From Brevundimonas mediterranea (GTDB lineage Bacteria; Pseudomonadota; Alphaproteobacteria; Caulobacterales; Caulobacteraceae), in NCBI RefSeq assembly GCF_014196125.1, contig NZ_JACIDA010000002.1:944494-1008493 (forward strand): a stretch of 64,000 nucleotides of DNA, written 5' to 3'. Within the stretch, counting starts at the first letter, position 1. Each line of letters starts with the position of its first letter. This document shows, one piece after another, positions 40,918 through 49,337 of this stretch. The notes under the pieces are model-generated. The model made no database searches, was not told the origin of the DNA, and saw only the letters and a list, made by a program, of their open reading frames with translations. A program made the position numbers and the translations under genes.

Positions 40918-41617
40918 GCCGGTCCAGATCGTGGCCGCTGGCCTCGTCGCCGTCAGCCTACTGGCGACTGCGACGCCCGTCCCTGCACAACAGGTCGTCT
41001 TCGACCCTCGAAACCATATCGAAAACGCCCTGCAGGCCGCGCGGCAACTGGAGAGCCTGGCCAATGAGGCCAAGAGCCTTGCGGCCTCGCCCTACAGCCA
41101 CCTGACCGGCAACAGCCAGTCGTTGCGCGACATGGCCGAACTGGCCCGCACGGCGCGCGGGATCGCCAGTTCGGTCAGCGGCCTGGAACAGCAGTTCCAG
41201 AGCCTCTATCCCGATGACCTGTCCGGCTCAGACATGCTGCGGCTTCTGGAACAGGGTCAGGCCCGGACCGCCAACGCCCGGCGCACGGCCGAGGATGTGG
41301 CCCGCACGGCGGCCGAGCTCGAACGTCTTGGACAGGGCCGCAATCAGCGGCTGACGGGCGCCCTCTCGGCTAGCGAAGCCGCTTCAGGCCAGACCGCCGC
41401 GATCCAGTCCTCCAACCAGATGCTGGCTGTCCTCGCCGAGGATCTGGCGGCGTTGCGCACCATCATGCTGGCCCAGTCCCGGCTTCTGGCCGAGGCGACG
41501 GCGCGCGACGCCGCAACCCAGGCCTCGGGGGACGAGGCCCGTCGCCGTCGCTGGGCGGGCTCGGCCGGAACGCCCGCCGCACCGACTTTCGATCCCCTGT
41601 CGCACGCGCGGGACTGA
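40868..41617 (+). CDS. trbJ: Conjugal transfer protein TrbJ (VirB5 family)
   Basis: 249 residues. A signal sequence (cleavage near PVPAQQ, about 41) precedes a largely helical, coiled mature protein (NHIENALQAARQLESLANEAKSL; the EQGQARTANARRTAEDVARTA heptads). TrbJ is the minor pilus component and adhesin-like entry-exclusion partner. An unusually long 50-base overlap with trbE suggests translational coupling. No trbK lipoprotein gene follows. Confidence 0.88.
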   Translation: MLMLFSTPSPDRSRPNRPVQIVAAGLVAVSLLATATPVPAQQVVFDPRNHIENALQAARQLESLANEAKSLAASPYSHLTGNSQSLRDMAELARTARGIASSVSGLEQQFQSLYPDDLSGSDMLRLLEQGQARTANARRTAEDVARTAAELERLGQGRNQRLTGALSASEAASGQTAAIQSSNQMLAVLAEDLAALRTIMLAQSRLLAEATARDAATQASGDEARRRRWAGSAGTPAAPTFDPLSHARD

Positions 41618-41628
41618 GGAGCGGAGCG

Positions 41629-43038
41629 ATGTCGGTCGGAGTGGAAACCCCCAATGAGCTGATGGTGGTGTTCTCCAACACCATCTCGGCCGGGTTCGAC
41701 GCCCTGCAGGGCGCGGTCAACGGCGTCTTCGGGCTCCTGATCGTCCTGGTTGTCGCCCTGACCGGGATCCAGTGGGCGATGTCGTCCAATCGCGAAGTCC
41801 TGGCCTCCGGCTTTGGAAAGGTGCTGCTGATCGGGGCCTTCGCCTGGCTGATCAACGACTGGCAACAGCTGTCCGAGACGATCTACGCCGGCTTCATTGA
41901 ACTGGGGCTGACGGCCGGCGGCGGATCGCTCAGCCGCGCCGACTTCCTCAATCCCGGAGCCATCCTGGCTCAGGGCTGGGAGATCGTGAAGGCGCTGGGC
42001 GAGACCCCCGCGCCCGTCAACAATCCGCTCGACGTGGTCGGCAACATGGCAGACGCCCTGATCCTGGGCCTGGCCATGATCGGCATCATGCTGGCCTTCG
42101 CCGTGCTGGCGCTGCAGATCATCGTGGCCCTGCTCGAGTTCAAGATCGTCACCCTGGGCGGATTCATCCTTTTGCCCTTCGGCATCTGGAACAAGTCCGC
42201 TTTCCTGGCGGAGCGGCCCTTGGGATACGTCGTGTCGTCGGGCCTCAAGGTGCTCGCCCTGGCCATCGTCATCTCCGGGGCCAGGACCGTCTTCGACCAG
42301 CTCCAGCCCTCGGCCAATCCCGACATCTACGAGGCGTTGAGCATCCTCGTCGCCTCGATCCTTCTGGCCATGCTGGCGATGTTCATCCCCAATCTGGCCT
42401 CGGCCCTGGTGACGGGCGGGCCGGCCCTCGGCGCCGGGGCCGCCATCACGGCCGGAATCGCCGTCGGCGGCAGCGCCGCCCTGGCCGGAGCCGGGATCGC
42501 GGGTGCGGGCACAGCGGTCGCAGGCGGCGCGGCGAAGATGTCTGGCCCGGCACGGGCCGCGGCCGGGGCAGGGGCGGGCCGGTCTCCGACCCCGCCGATG
42601 TCGCCTCCGCCATCGACGCCTCCCAAACCCTCCAATGACAATCCGTCGCCGTCCGGTCCGCGCCGACCGTCCGGCGGGGCGATGTCTGCCGCGCCCTCGT
42701 CTTCCCCTGGCGGCGTGTCTGAGCCCGCCGTGGCTTGGCAGCCTCGCAAGGCATCGGGTTCGGCTTCGGGCGAAGCCACAGGATCCGGCGGCGCGGCCAA
42801 CGATGGCGGCGGGGCGCGTCCGGGCCGGCCGGCGGAAAAGATCGCGGCGGAGGCCCAGGCCGCCCGGTCCGATTTCCATCGGGCGGCCGCAGGATCGACC
42901 GGGTCCGGCGGATCGAGACGGCCTGCGCGCGCCCAGGCCCTGCAAGCCTTCTTCGTCGCCAACGCCGGGCGCGGCCTCATGCCCGCCGGTGAGACCAGCG
43001 GCGTCCTGTCTCCCAATCTGAGAACCGAGGAGTCCTGA
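41629..43038 (+). CDS. trbL: Conjugal transfer membrane protein TrbL (VirB6 family)
   Basis: A 469-residue polytopic inner-membrane protein with about six helices between 20 and 270 (GVFGLLIVLVVALTGIQW, VLLIGAFAWLINDW, ALILGLAMIGIMLAFAVLALQ, TLGGFILLPFGIW). The C-terminal 170 residues are low-complexity Ala/Gly/Ser/Pro and soluble, as in other TrbL. It guides DNA through the inner membrane. It is 11 bases after trbJ. Confidence 0.92.
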   Translation: MSVGVETPNELMVVFSNTISAGFDALQGAVNGVFGLLIVLVVALTGIQWAMSSNREVLASGFGKVLLIGAFAWLINDWQQLSETIYAGFIELGLTAGGGSLSRADFLNPGAILAQGWEIVKALGETPAPVNNPLDVVGNMADALILGLAMIGIMLAFAVLALQIIVALLEFKIVTLGGFILLPFGIWNKSAFLAERPLGYVVSSGLKVLALAIVISGARTVFDQLQPSANPDIYEALSILVASILLAMLAMFIPNLASALVTGGPALGAGAAITAGIAVGGSAALAGAGIAGAGTAVAGGAAKMSGPARAAAGAGAGRSPTPPMSPPPSTPPKPSNDNPSPSGPRRPSGGAMSAAPSSSPGGVSEPAVAWQPRKASGSASGEATGSGGAANDGGGARPGRPAEKIAAEAQAARSDFHRAAAGSTGSGGSRRPARAQALQAFFVANAGRGLMPAGETSGVLSPNLRTEES

Positions 43039-43040
43039 CC

Positions 43041-43724
43041 ATGCACCCCTTCTTTCGTCCCAAACGCGCCCTCGCCTCGGCGCCCGAGACGACCCCCTAT
43101 CAGCGCGCCGGCCAGATCTGGGACGACCGGATGGGGCTGTCCCTGGCCCATGCCCGGAACTGGCGCCGTATCGCGGTGGCCAATCTCGTCCTCGCCGGTT
43201 TCCTCGGCGCGGGCTGGTGGGTGCAGGCCGACCGGGCCATCGTCAAACCCTTCGTGGTCGAGGTCTCCGATCTCGGACAGACCCAGAGGATCACGGCGAT
43301 CGGCGGCCGCTACGAACCGACCGAGGCCCAGATCGGCCACGCGCTGGCCGGCTGGGTGCGCGATGTCCGCTCCAAGTCGATCGACCCGATCGTGATCCGG
43401 CAGAACTGGCTCCGGGCCTACGATCTGATGACGCCCAAGGCGGCGAGCTTCCTCAACGCCTGGGCCCAGACGCACGACCCCTTCGCCGAGGTCGGGCGCG
43501 AGGCCGTCAACGTCGAGGTGCTCAACGTCGTGCGGCGCACCGAGCGTACCTACGATCTGCAATGGCGCGAGACTCGCTTCGTCAACGGCCAGCAGGCCGG
43601 CGTCGAGCGCTGGCGCGCCCTGATCACCACAACGACCCAGCCGCCCCGCACCGAGGCCGAGCTGATGAAGAATCCCCTTGGACTGAAAATCGAGGACGTA
43701 TCATGGACCCCCGACGCTTCCTGA
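43041..43724 (+). CDS. trbF: Conjugal transfer protein TrbF (VirB8 family)
   Basis: 227 residues: a short cytosolic tail, one membrane helix (about 44-62, NLVLAGFLGAGWWV) and a periplasmic NTF2-like VirB8 domain with VVEVSDLGQTQRI, NWLRAYDLMTPKAASFLN and LQWRETRFVNGQ. An assembly factor of the inner-membrane complex. It starts 2 bases after trbL and overlaps trbG by 22 bases. Confidence 0.93.
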   Translation: MHPFFRPKRALASAPETTPYQRAGQIWDDRMGLSLAHARNWRRIAVANLVLAGFLGAGWWVQADRAIVKPFVVEVSDLGQTQRITAIGGRYEPTEAQIGHALAGWVRDVRSKSIDPIVIRQNWLRAYDLMTPKAASFLNAWAQTHDPFAEVGREAVNVEVLNVVRRTERTYDLQWRETRFVNGQQAGVERWRALITTTTQPPRTEAELMKNPLGLKIEDVSWTPDAS

Positions 43725-44731
43725 TCCTGGCCGGCCTGGGCCTCACCCTGTCCGGCTGCGCCGTATTCGGCCGAACGGCCATGCCGCCGACGGTTGCGCC
43801 CCTGCCTGTCGTCACGGCCGAGGCTGCCGTCATCGCCGAAGCCAGGGCCTTGCCGCAATCGACGGTGCCGGTCGATGACGGGCTGGTCGCCGACGCGACC
43901 CCGGCGCCCGCCGTTCCCGTCGGCACGCCTTATGAAGCGCAGCCGTCGGCCGTGGCGCCAGCGATGGGGATGACCGGCCGACGGGCTATCGTCGCCGCCA
44001 ATCTGGACGCCCGGGCCGCCTCGCGCTCTGACGCGTTTGTCGGCGGAGTCCAGATGTTCGCCTGGTCTCCGGGTCGGGTGTTCGAAATCTGGACGGCGCC
44101 TCTGCGGGTCACCATCCTGACCCTGGGGGCCGGCGAGACCCTCATCTCCAAGGCGGCGGGGGACACCATCCGTTGGCAGATCGGGGAGACCTCGTCCGGG
44201 GAGGGCGCAGGTCAGCGAACCCACGTCCTGCTCAAGCCGCTGCAACGAGGACTTGAGACCAACCTGGTCCTGACCACCAACCGGCGGGTCTATTTCATCG
44301 ACCTGAAGAGCGGTGACGCCTCAGGGTTCAATGCCGCGATCGCGTGGGACACCGAGGCGATGGATCCCCCGACCAGGGCGCCGATCGTCGAGGCCGCAGA
44401 GATCCGCGTGTCGGACCCGGTGGCGATGCCGGAGGGGCCGATCGACGCCCGTTACCGGATAGAGCCGCAGGGGCGCCGTGCACGGTGGACACCGGCCTCG
44501 GTCTTCAACGACGGGCAGCGCACCTTCATCGCCTTCGACCCCGATCTTCAGATCGACGAGGCGCCGGCCCTCTTCGTGATCGCCGCCGACGGCGAGAGCC
44601 AGATGGTCAACTACCGCCAGGCCGGAGGTCTGTTCATCGTCGATCGCGTCTTCGATCGCGCCGAGCTCAGGCTCGGTGATCGACGCCCCCAGATCGTTCG
44701 TATCCGCCGTCTCCAGGGAGCCGCCCGATGA
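43703..44731 (+). CDS. trbG: Conjugal transfer lipoprotein TrbG (VirB9 family)
   Basis: 342 residues. A lipobox-type leader (LGLTLSGCAVFG, Cys19) is notable because VirB9 homologues often lack lipidation. The N-terminal VirB9 domain (VFEIWTAPLRVTILTLGAGE) and the C-terminal outer-membrane domain (RWTPASVFNDGQRTFIAFDP, QMVNYRQAGGLFIVDRVFDRAELRLG) are well preserved. It forms the outer-membrane core ring with TrbI. ATG 43703 lies inside the end of trbF. Confidence 0.93.
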   Translation: MDPRRFLILAGLGLTLSGCAVFGRTAMPPTVAPLPVVTAEAAVIAEARALPQSTVPVDDGLVADATPAPAVPVGTPYEAQPSAVAPAMGMTGRRAIVAANLDARAASRSDAFVGGVQMFAWSPGRVFEIWTAPLRVTILTLGAGETLISKAAGDTIRWQIGETSSGEGAGQRTHVLLKPLQRGLETNLVLTTNRRVYFIDLKSGDASGFNAAIAWDTEAMDPPTRAPIVEAAEIRVSDPVAMPEGPIDARYRIEPQGRRARWTPASVFNDGQRTFIAFDPDLQIDEAPALFVIAADGESQMVNYRQAGGLFIVDRVFDRAELRLGDRRPQIVRIRRLQGAAR

Positions 44732-45945
44732 CCTCGGTCCAGGATACCCCCCACGATTCCGACGACATCGCTTCTTCGGCAGGGTCCGGCGTCGGCCCTG
44801 AGGTCAGACCCGAGCTGGCCAGCGCGGCCAAGGCGCCGCCGCCTGGCCTGTCAATGCGGGCTCCGCGTCCGCCGGTCACCCGGCTGCGCAAGTCGGTCGT
44901 CCAGACGATCGTGATCGGCGGCGTGATCCTCGTCTCCGGCTCCCTGGCCTGGGCCTTCGTCGTCCAGCCGGAACTGCGCGACAGCGCCCGGCTCCGCGCC
45001 GTCGAGGGCCGGGAAGAGCAGGCCCGGGGCTCCGTTCGACCCTCCGAAGCGGTCACCGACCAGCCCGCGACCTATGACCGGCTGCCCGAGCCGCGCAATG
45101 CGGTCGCGCCCGAGACGGCTGAGCCTGGTGTCCCACCGCCGCCGCCCGTGCCGGCCCGGTATAGCGCCGGTTATGCGCCATCGCGGACGACCCGCGCGAC
45201 CGGGCCAAGTCCGGGCGAACAGGCGGCACGATCGGGCTTGTTCTTCGAGGGGTCGTCAACCGGGGCTGGTCCTGCCGCGCATGCCGGGGCGGGTCCAGCG
45301 ACGGCCGGCGCTCGTGCGGACGCTGCGGACGTCGGCGCCACCTATAATGGCCACACCCTGACGGCGCCGCTGTCGCCCTATGAGCTGAAGGCGGGCGCGA
45401 TCATTCCTGCGGTTCTGTTGACCGGGGTGGATACCGCGCGCGCCGGGCCGGTCGTCGCGACGGTCTCGCAGAACGTCTACGACACCGTCAGCGGCCGCCA
45501 TCTCGTCCTGCCCCAGGGGACCCGGCTTATCGGCCGTCATGAGGGCGAAAGCGCCTACGGCGACCGACGCGCCTTCCTGACCTGGGACCGGCTGATCCTG
45601 CCCAACGGCAAGAGCCTGGTGCTCACCGGCGAGCCCGGCGTTGACGCGCAAGGCGCGGTCGGGGTTCGGGGCCAGGTCGACCGGCGGCTATTCCCCCTCC
45701 TGATCGGAACCCTGTTCGCTGGCGCGATCACCACCCTCGGTCAGATCGCGCGCGACGGCGATGACGAGGGTTCAGGCGGCCTGCTCGGCGATGCCGGTGA
45801 CGCTGCCGCCATCGAGGGCTCCCAGGTCGGGGGGCGGCTCGTGGACCGGGAGCTGGACGTCCGGCCGTCGATCCGTCTGCGTGCCGGCGCTCCGGTCCGC
45901 GTGATGATCACCCGCGACCTGATCCTGGAGCCTTACCAGCCATGA
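44728..45945 (+). CDS. trbI: Conjugal transfer protein TrbI (VirB10 family)
   Basis: 405 residues with a cytosolic Pro-rich N-terminus, one membrane helix (about 58-78), a Pro/Ala-rich periplasmic spacer and a C-terminal VirB10 beta-barrel domain (LKAGAIIPAVLLTGVDTA, GRHLVLPQGTRLIGRHEGE, FLTWDRLILPNGKSLVL). It bridges inner and outer membranes. It overlaps trbG and traF by four bases each. Confidence 0.94.
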   Translation: MTSVQDTPHDSDDIASSAGSGVGPEVRPELASAAKAPPPGLSMRAPRPPVTRLRKSVVQTIVIGGVILVSGSLAWAFVVQPELRDSARLRAVEGREEQARGSVRPSEAVTDQPATYDRLPEPRNAVAPETAEPGVPPPPPVPARYSAGYAPSRTTRATGPSPGEQAARSGLFFEGSSTGAGPAAHAGAGPATAGARADAADVGATYNGHTLTAPLSPYELKAGAIIPAVLLTGVDTARAGPVVATVSQNVYDTVSGRHLVLPQGTRLIGRHEGESAYGDRRAFLTWDRLILPNGKSLVLTGEPGVDAQGAVGVRGQVDRRLFPLLIGTLFAGAITTLGQIARDGDDEGSGGLLGDAGDAAAIEGSQVGGRLVDRELDVRPSIRLRAGAPVRVMITRDLILEPYQP

Positions 45946-46457
45946 CCTGGACCCCTCTCGATACCGGAAACCGCTGGGCCGTGCTCGGCGTCACTGTCTT
46001 CTTCCTCACCCTGGGCTCCCTGATCGCCGACCACACGCCAGCCCTGGCTTTGGTCAACGAGAGCCCCAGCGTCCCGCGTGGCCTCTATCTGCGACAGCCT
46101 GGCGGCGCGGTGGACAGGGGCGCGATGGTCGCTCTGCCCCAGCCGCCGATGGCCCGGCGCTATCTGGGCGCGCTCGGGATGCCGGGGGAAGTGCTTCTGA
46201 TCAAACGGGTCGCCGCCGTCGGCGGCGATCCCGTCTGCCGGCAGGGAGCTGCGGTTCGAATGCCTGGCCGCATGGCCCCGGTTCTGGATCGTGATCGTCG
46301 TGGCACGGCTCTGCCCGCCTGGACTGGGTGCCGCCGGCTCGCGCCGGACGAGCTCTTCCTGCTCGGCGACACGCCGGGAAGTTTCGACAGTCGTTATTTT
46401 GGACCCGTCCGGACCCAAGACCTGGAGGGGGTGTTTCGGGAGACCCTGACATGGTGA
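45942..46457 (+). CDS. traF: Conjugal transfer peptidase TraF (S26 family)
   Basis: 171 residues with one N-terminal membrane helix (WAVLGVTVFFLTLGSLIA). The S26 serine-lysine dyad is visible as Ser43 in SPSVPRGLY and Lys88 in LLIKRVAAVGGD, and the C-terminal FLLGDTPGSFDSRYFGPV is characteristic. In RP4, TraF cyclises the TrbC pilin; the same role is likely here. It overlaps both neighbours. Confidence 0.9.
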   Translation: MTWTPLDTGNRWAVLGVTVFFLTLGSLIADHTPALALVNESPSVPRGLYLRQPGGAVDRGAMVALPQPPMARRYLGALGMPGEVLLIKRVAAVGGDPVCRQGAAVRMPGRMAPVLDRDRRGTALPAWTGCRRLAPDELFLLGDTPGSFDSRYFGPVRTQDLEGVFRETLTW

Positions 46458-47056
46458 GACCCTTTTTGGCCACTCTGGCCTTGGCGCTTGCAGCGGGCAA
46501 CGCATCCGCCCAAACGGTCGACTGGCGCGACGCCGGCGGCGATCTGTTCGGCCGTCCCGCCGCGCAGCCTGTGTCGGACGTGGCCGGCGTCGATGACCTC
46601 ACGCCCCGACTTCCGCCCCTTTCCCAGCCGTTCATGGACGCGATCGCGGTAGCCGCCGAGCGCCACGGCATCGACCCCAAGATGCTTCATGCCCTGGTGA
46701 TCGTGGAATCCGCATACCGGGTCGATGCCGTGTCTCCGGTCGGGGCCGGCGGCCTGACGCAGTTGATGCCGGGAACGGCGGCGGATCTCGCGGTCAGAGA
46801 CCGTTTCGATCCGGTCGAGAACCTCAACGGCGGGGCGGACTATCTGGCCCGGCAGCTGCTCCGCTTCGGCGACGTCCGGCTGGCGTTCGCGGCATATAAC
46901 TCGGGGCCGGATCGTGTCGCCCGGCTCGGGCGCATACCGAACATAGCGGAGACGCAAGCCTATGTCGCCGCGGCCGTTGACTGCTACCTGGCTCTTTCGG
47001 CCGGGAGGGGCGCCCGCAATTCCCGGGAGTGCCGGGCGCCGGAGACTGATCGATGA
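46451..47056 (+). CDS. Lytic transglycosylase of the transfer system (VirB1-like)
   Basis: 201 residues. The signal peptide ends at NASAQ (about 20). The SLT domain has catalytic Glu86 in ALVIVESAYR, then VGAGGLTQLMPGTA and LAFAAYNSGPDRV. It opens peptidoglycan for the secretion channel. It overlaps traF by seven bases and the next gene by four. Confidence 0.92.
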   Translation: MVRPFLATLALALAAGNASAQTVDWRDAGGDLFGRPAAQPVSDVAGVDDLTPRLPPLSQPFMDAIAVAAERHGIDPKMLHALVIVESAYRVDAVSPVGAGGLTQLMPGTAADLAVRDRFDPVENLNGGADYLARQLLRFGDVRLAFAAYNSGPDRVARLGRIPNIAETQAYVAAAVDCYLALSAGRGARNSRECRAPETDR

Positions 47057-47334
47057 TCCCCGCGACGGAACCGGTGGTGGGGGTGACTGACGCCGCCGAT
47101 GAGGATCTGCTGACCCGCAAGGAAGCGTCCGCCTTCCTTGTCCAGTTCGGCATCCGCATGAAGCCCGAGACCCTCGCCCGGCTGTGGTCCACCGGAGGCA
47201 ACGGCCCTCCCTGTCTCCACGTTCGGCACAGGCCCTACTATCCGCGCGGCGTGCTGCGCGCCTGGGCCTTGAACCAGGTCAGCGACCTTCGCGCGTCTGC
47301 CCCGCCCGCGGCCAGGGGGCGGCGTCATGGCTGA
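47053..47334 (+). CDS. Small putative DNA-binding protein
   Basis: 93 residues with an excisionase/MerR-like winged-helix pattern: LLTRKEASAFLVQFGIRMKPETLARLWSTGG then RPYYPRGVLRAWAL. Such small HTH proteins end trb operons in this ICE family and may control excision or transfer. It overlaps both neighbours by 4-8 bases. Confidence 0.6.
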   Translation: MIPATEPVVGVTDAADEDLLTRKEASAFLVQFGIRMKPETLARLWSTGGNGPPCLHVRHRPYYPRGVLRAWALNQVSDLRASAPPAARGRRHG

Positions 47335-47533
47335 GGCGGGATTGGAAGGGTTCAGAACGGAGTGGGCGCCCAGCGTGGCGGACCTGCTGATCGACCCGGC
47401 GGTCAGCTTCGCCCTGAAGGACGTTCTTCGCACCTGGGAGGTTCGAGATCCGGTCGATGCGGCGCGGGACGCTCGCTTGCTCGCCGAGGTTCTGGAGCGC
47501 CGGGCGGACGAGGCGGTGTCATGGACAGTGTGA
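47327..47533 (+). CDS. Small hypothetical protein
   Basis: 68 residues, acidic and helical (SVADLLIDPAVSFALKDVLRTWEV, AARDARLLAEVLERRADE). No family recognised. The tight overlaps at both ends (8 and 13 bases) show that it belongs to the operon. Confidence 0.55.
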   Translation: MAEAGLEGFRTEWAPSVADLLIDPAVSFALKDVLRTWEVRDPVDAARDARLLAEVLERRADEAVSWTV

Positions 47534-47925
47534 GCGAGCCGCCTTCGTTCGACGATTTGGAAGACCGGATTCTCCCCTGGTCGCAGGTGAAGGTGATCTG
47601 CGGTCTGAGCCGGACAACGGTCTGGCGCATGCAGAAGACCGGAGATTTCCCGGCCTGCGTCCAGGTCTCGCAAAACCGGGTCGGATGGTGGCAGAGCGAG
47701 CTTCTGGCGTGGCGACGGGCGAGGACACCGAGGCGTCTGCCGGAGCCCCGGGCCATAGTGGCAGCGCCTGAGCCGGTTAAACAGCCAGTCAGGAGAACCC
47801 TGGAAGAGCCTCGTCAATCACCGGCGCCTGAGGCTGCGACAGGCTCGGATCAGCCCGTCAGGAGCCGTCGGAAACGGAAATCTGGTGTTCCGGAGAACCA
47901 GGCTGCGTTCGACTTCGGAGGCTAG
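47521..47925 (+). CDS. AlpA-family-like HTH regulator
   Basis: 134 residues. The N-terminal AlpA-type helix-turn-helix is LPWSQVKVICGLSRTTVWRMQKTGDFPACVQVSQNRVGWWQSEL (about 18-62), followed by a basic, disordered tail (RSRRKRKSG). AlpA proteins regulate integrase or excisionase genes of islands. It is the last gene of the rightward transfer operon and converges with the DUF7662 gene by four bases. Confidence 0.8.
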   Translation: MDSVSEPPSFDDLEDRILPWSQVKVICGLSRTTVWRMQKTGDFPACVQVSQNRVGWWQSELLAWRRARTPRRLPEPRAIVAAPEPVKQPVRRTLEEPRQSPAPEAATGSDQPVRSRRKRKSGVPENQAAFDFGG

Positions 47926-48188
47926 CGGGCGGACCGGGTCGATTGGACCCGCTTGAAACGGACGCGGTCGGCGCCGGCGATCAGGAAGGCGTCGAAGCCG
48001 GCGTCGCCCCAGGCCTTGCGTTGAACGTGGGTTGTTGCCGGGTCGGTCGTGTTCGCCCACCACTGCGGCAGGCTCGCGCTCTTGGGCAGCATATAACCGA
48101 TCTTGCGCTCCATTTCGGCGAAGGAGAGCTCGAGTTCATCGGTCTTCTGCTTGCGAAGATAGTCCCGAAGCGGATCATACTTGCCCAT
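47922..48188 (-). CDS. DUF7662-type small protein
   Basis: 88 residues: MGKYDPLRDYL, LSFAEMERKIGYMLPKSA, QWWANT and a C-terminal RKAWGDAGFDAFLI...VRFKRV. This pattern is recurrent in a family of small proteins found singly in many bacteria and associated with mobile DNA. Function is unknown. ATG 48188 matches the family N-terminus. Confidence 0.7.
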   Translation of the reverse strand: MGKYDPLRDYLRKQKTDELELSFAEMERKIGYMLPKSASLPQWWANTTDPATTHVQRKAWGDAGFDAFLIAGADRVRFKRVQSTRSAR

Positions 48189-48236
48189 CGACCCACAAAA
48201 CCGGACAGCGGCGTCATTGCCAAGGGACAGACGCGA

Positions 48237-48761
48237 ATGAAAACCTACGCGGAGGCCCTGGAGCCTGACGCCCGATACCGGATCGTGATGACGGACGACC
48301 CGGTCGACGGCCTGCGCCCGTTGAGCTTCCGCGACCACTACGACATGGTCGCCGATCTGGAGCTACCTGCGGGCGCGCCGGACGTCGTGGTCAGGATCTA
48401 CGCGCGCGCGTTGAACGCCTTGATCTATGGCTGGCTCGACTATGAACTGATGGTGGTCGCCGCCGGCCAGGCCCTGGCCAGTCTCGAGTTCGCGCTGAAG
48501 ACCCGACTGGGCGCTGACGCCAAGAAGATGCCCGGCCTCGCAAGGCGCCTGGGCTATGCGGTTGATCGGAACATTCTGTCGCCACCGCAGAAAAGTCAGT
48601 GGGGCGACGATCACTAGTTGCTCGTCCATATTCGCAACGAAATCGCCCACGGGAGCGAGCACGTCTATCCGCCGAACCTGGCAGCGATCATATTCGATCG
48701 CTGTCGGGCCCTGATCTGTGAGCTCAACGACCTTCCGGCGCCGAACCTCAGACAGCGATGA
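48237..48761 (+). pseudogene. HEPN-like gene interrupted by an in-frame stop
   Basis: The frame from ATG 48237 stops at TAG 48615-48617 (126 codons), but the same frame then continues for 47 codons as LLVHIRNEIAHGSEHVYPPN to LRQR and TGA. RNEIAHG is the RNxxAH signature of HEPN ribonuclease or toxin folds, so the stop removes the putative catalytic site. The upstream part (ALNALIYGWLDYELMVVAAG, LARRLGYAV) is helical as expected. Either nonsense inactivation, or rarely a sequencing error or readthrough. Confidence 0.7.
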
Positions 48762-48794
48762 CGGCGTCGTCCTTCAGGGCCTGGTGAGACCGAT

Positions 48795-49226
48795 ATGGAC
48801 AAGTTCGAGCTTCTGAGCACGTTCTGCGAAAACGCGATTTCGCGGCCGGAAGCGAGCAGGCCGGTCGTCATCCCTTGGGGCGACCAGTCTCGGTTGCTCT
48901 GGCCGGAGGCGCAGTATTTCGCTCCTTGGCGCGACGTCGCCTATGCACCGGCATCGGAGCCCGCAGCCGACGCGGCGATCCAGGATCGCGTGCGCCTCAA
49001 GCGCTGGAAACGGGTTTCGCCGGAGGCCGGCCGGGTGTTGGGCTCTCGCCTGACGCAGGCGCTTTCAGTGATCCAGGTCAATGAAATCGCTGGCGAGCGT
49101 GCAGGAACGACCTTTCCTTCGGGACTGGATGACAAGGCGCTGACCGAGGCCCTGTTGATCTACTGGTGCTACGCGATGGAGCTGCCCTTGGCGGAGTCAG
49201 GCGGCGCGCCGGCCGGACGCGCTTGA
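48795..49226 (+). CDS. Hypothetical protein
   Basis: 143 residues, soluble, with no domain I recognise. Features are VVIPWGDQSRLLWPEAQYFAPWRDV and a helical C-terminal half (LTEALLIYWCYAMELPLAE). It lies between two defence-type genes on the same strand. Composition is protein-like and there is no overlap with neighbours. Confidence 0.5.
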   Translation: MDKFELLSTFCENAISRPEASRPVVIPWGDQSRLLWPEAQYFAPWRDVAYAPASEPAADAAIQDRVRLKRWKRVSPEAGRVLGSRLTQALSVIQVNEIAGERAGTTFPSGLDDKALTEALLIYWCYAMELPLAESGGAPAGRA

Positions 49227-49337
49227 CGACGCCTGACCCGCGAGCTTCGGAATTGGAAATCCCAGAGTTGAAGGCGAGCGGACGTCCGAATCTGGCGCAC
49301 ACTCGAGGCAGTTCGTCCTGAACATCCGGATTCCTCG

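Noticed and set aside
41344..42945. A 533-codon leftward open frame opposite trbJ/trbL
   Set aside because: Low-complexity Arg/Gly/Asp content, no family features, and complete overlap with well-supported conjugation genes.
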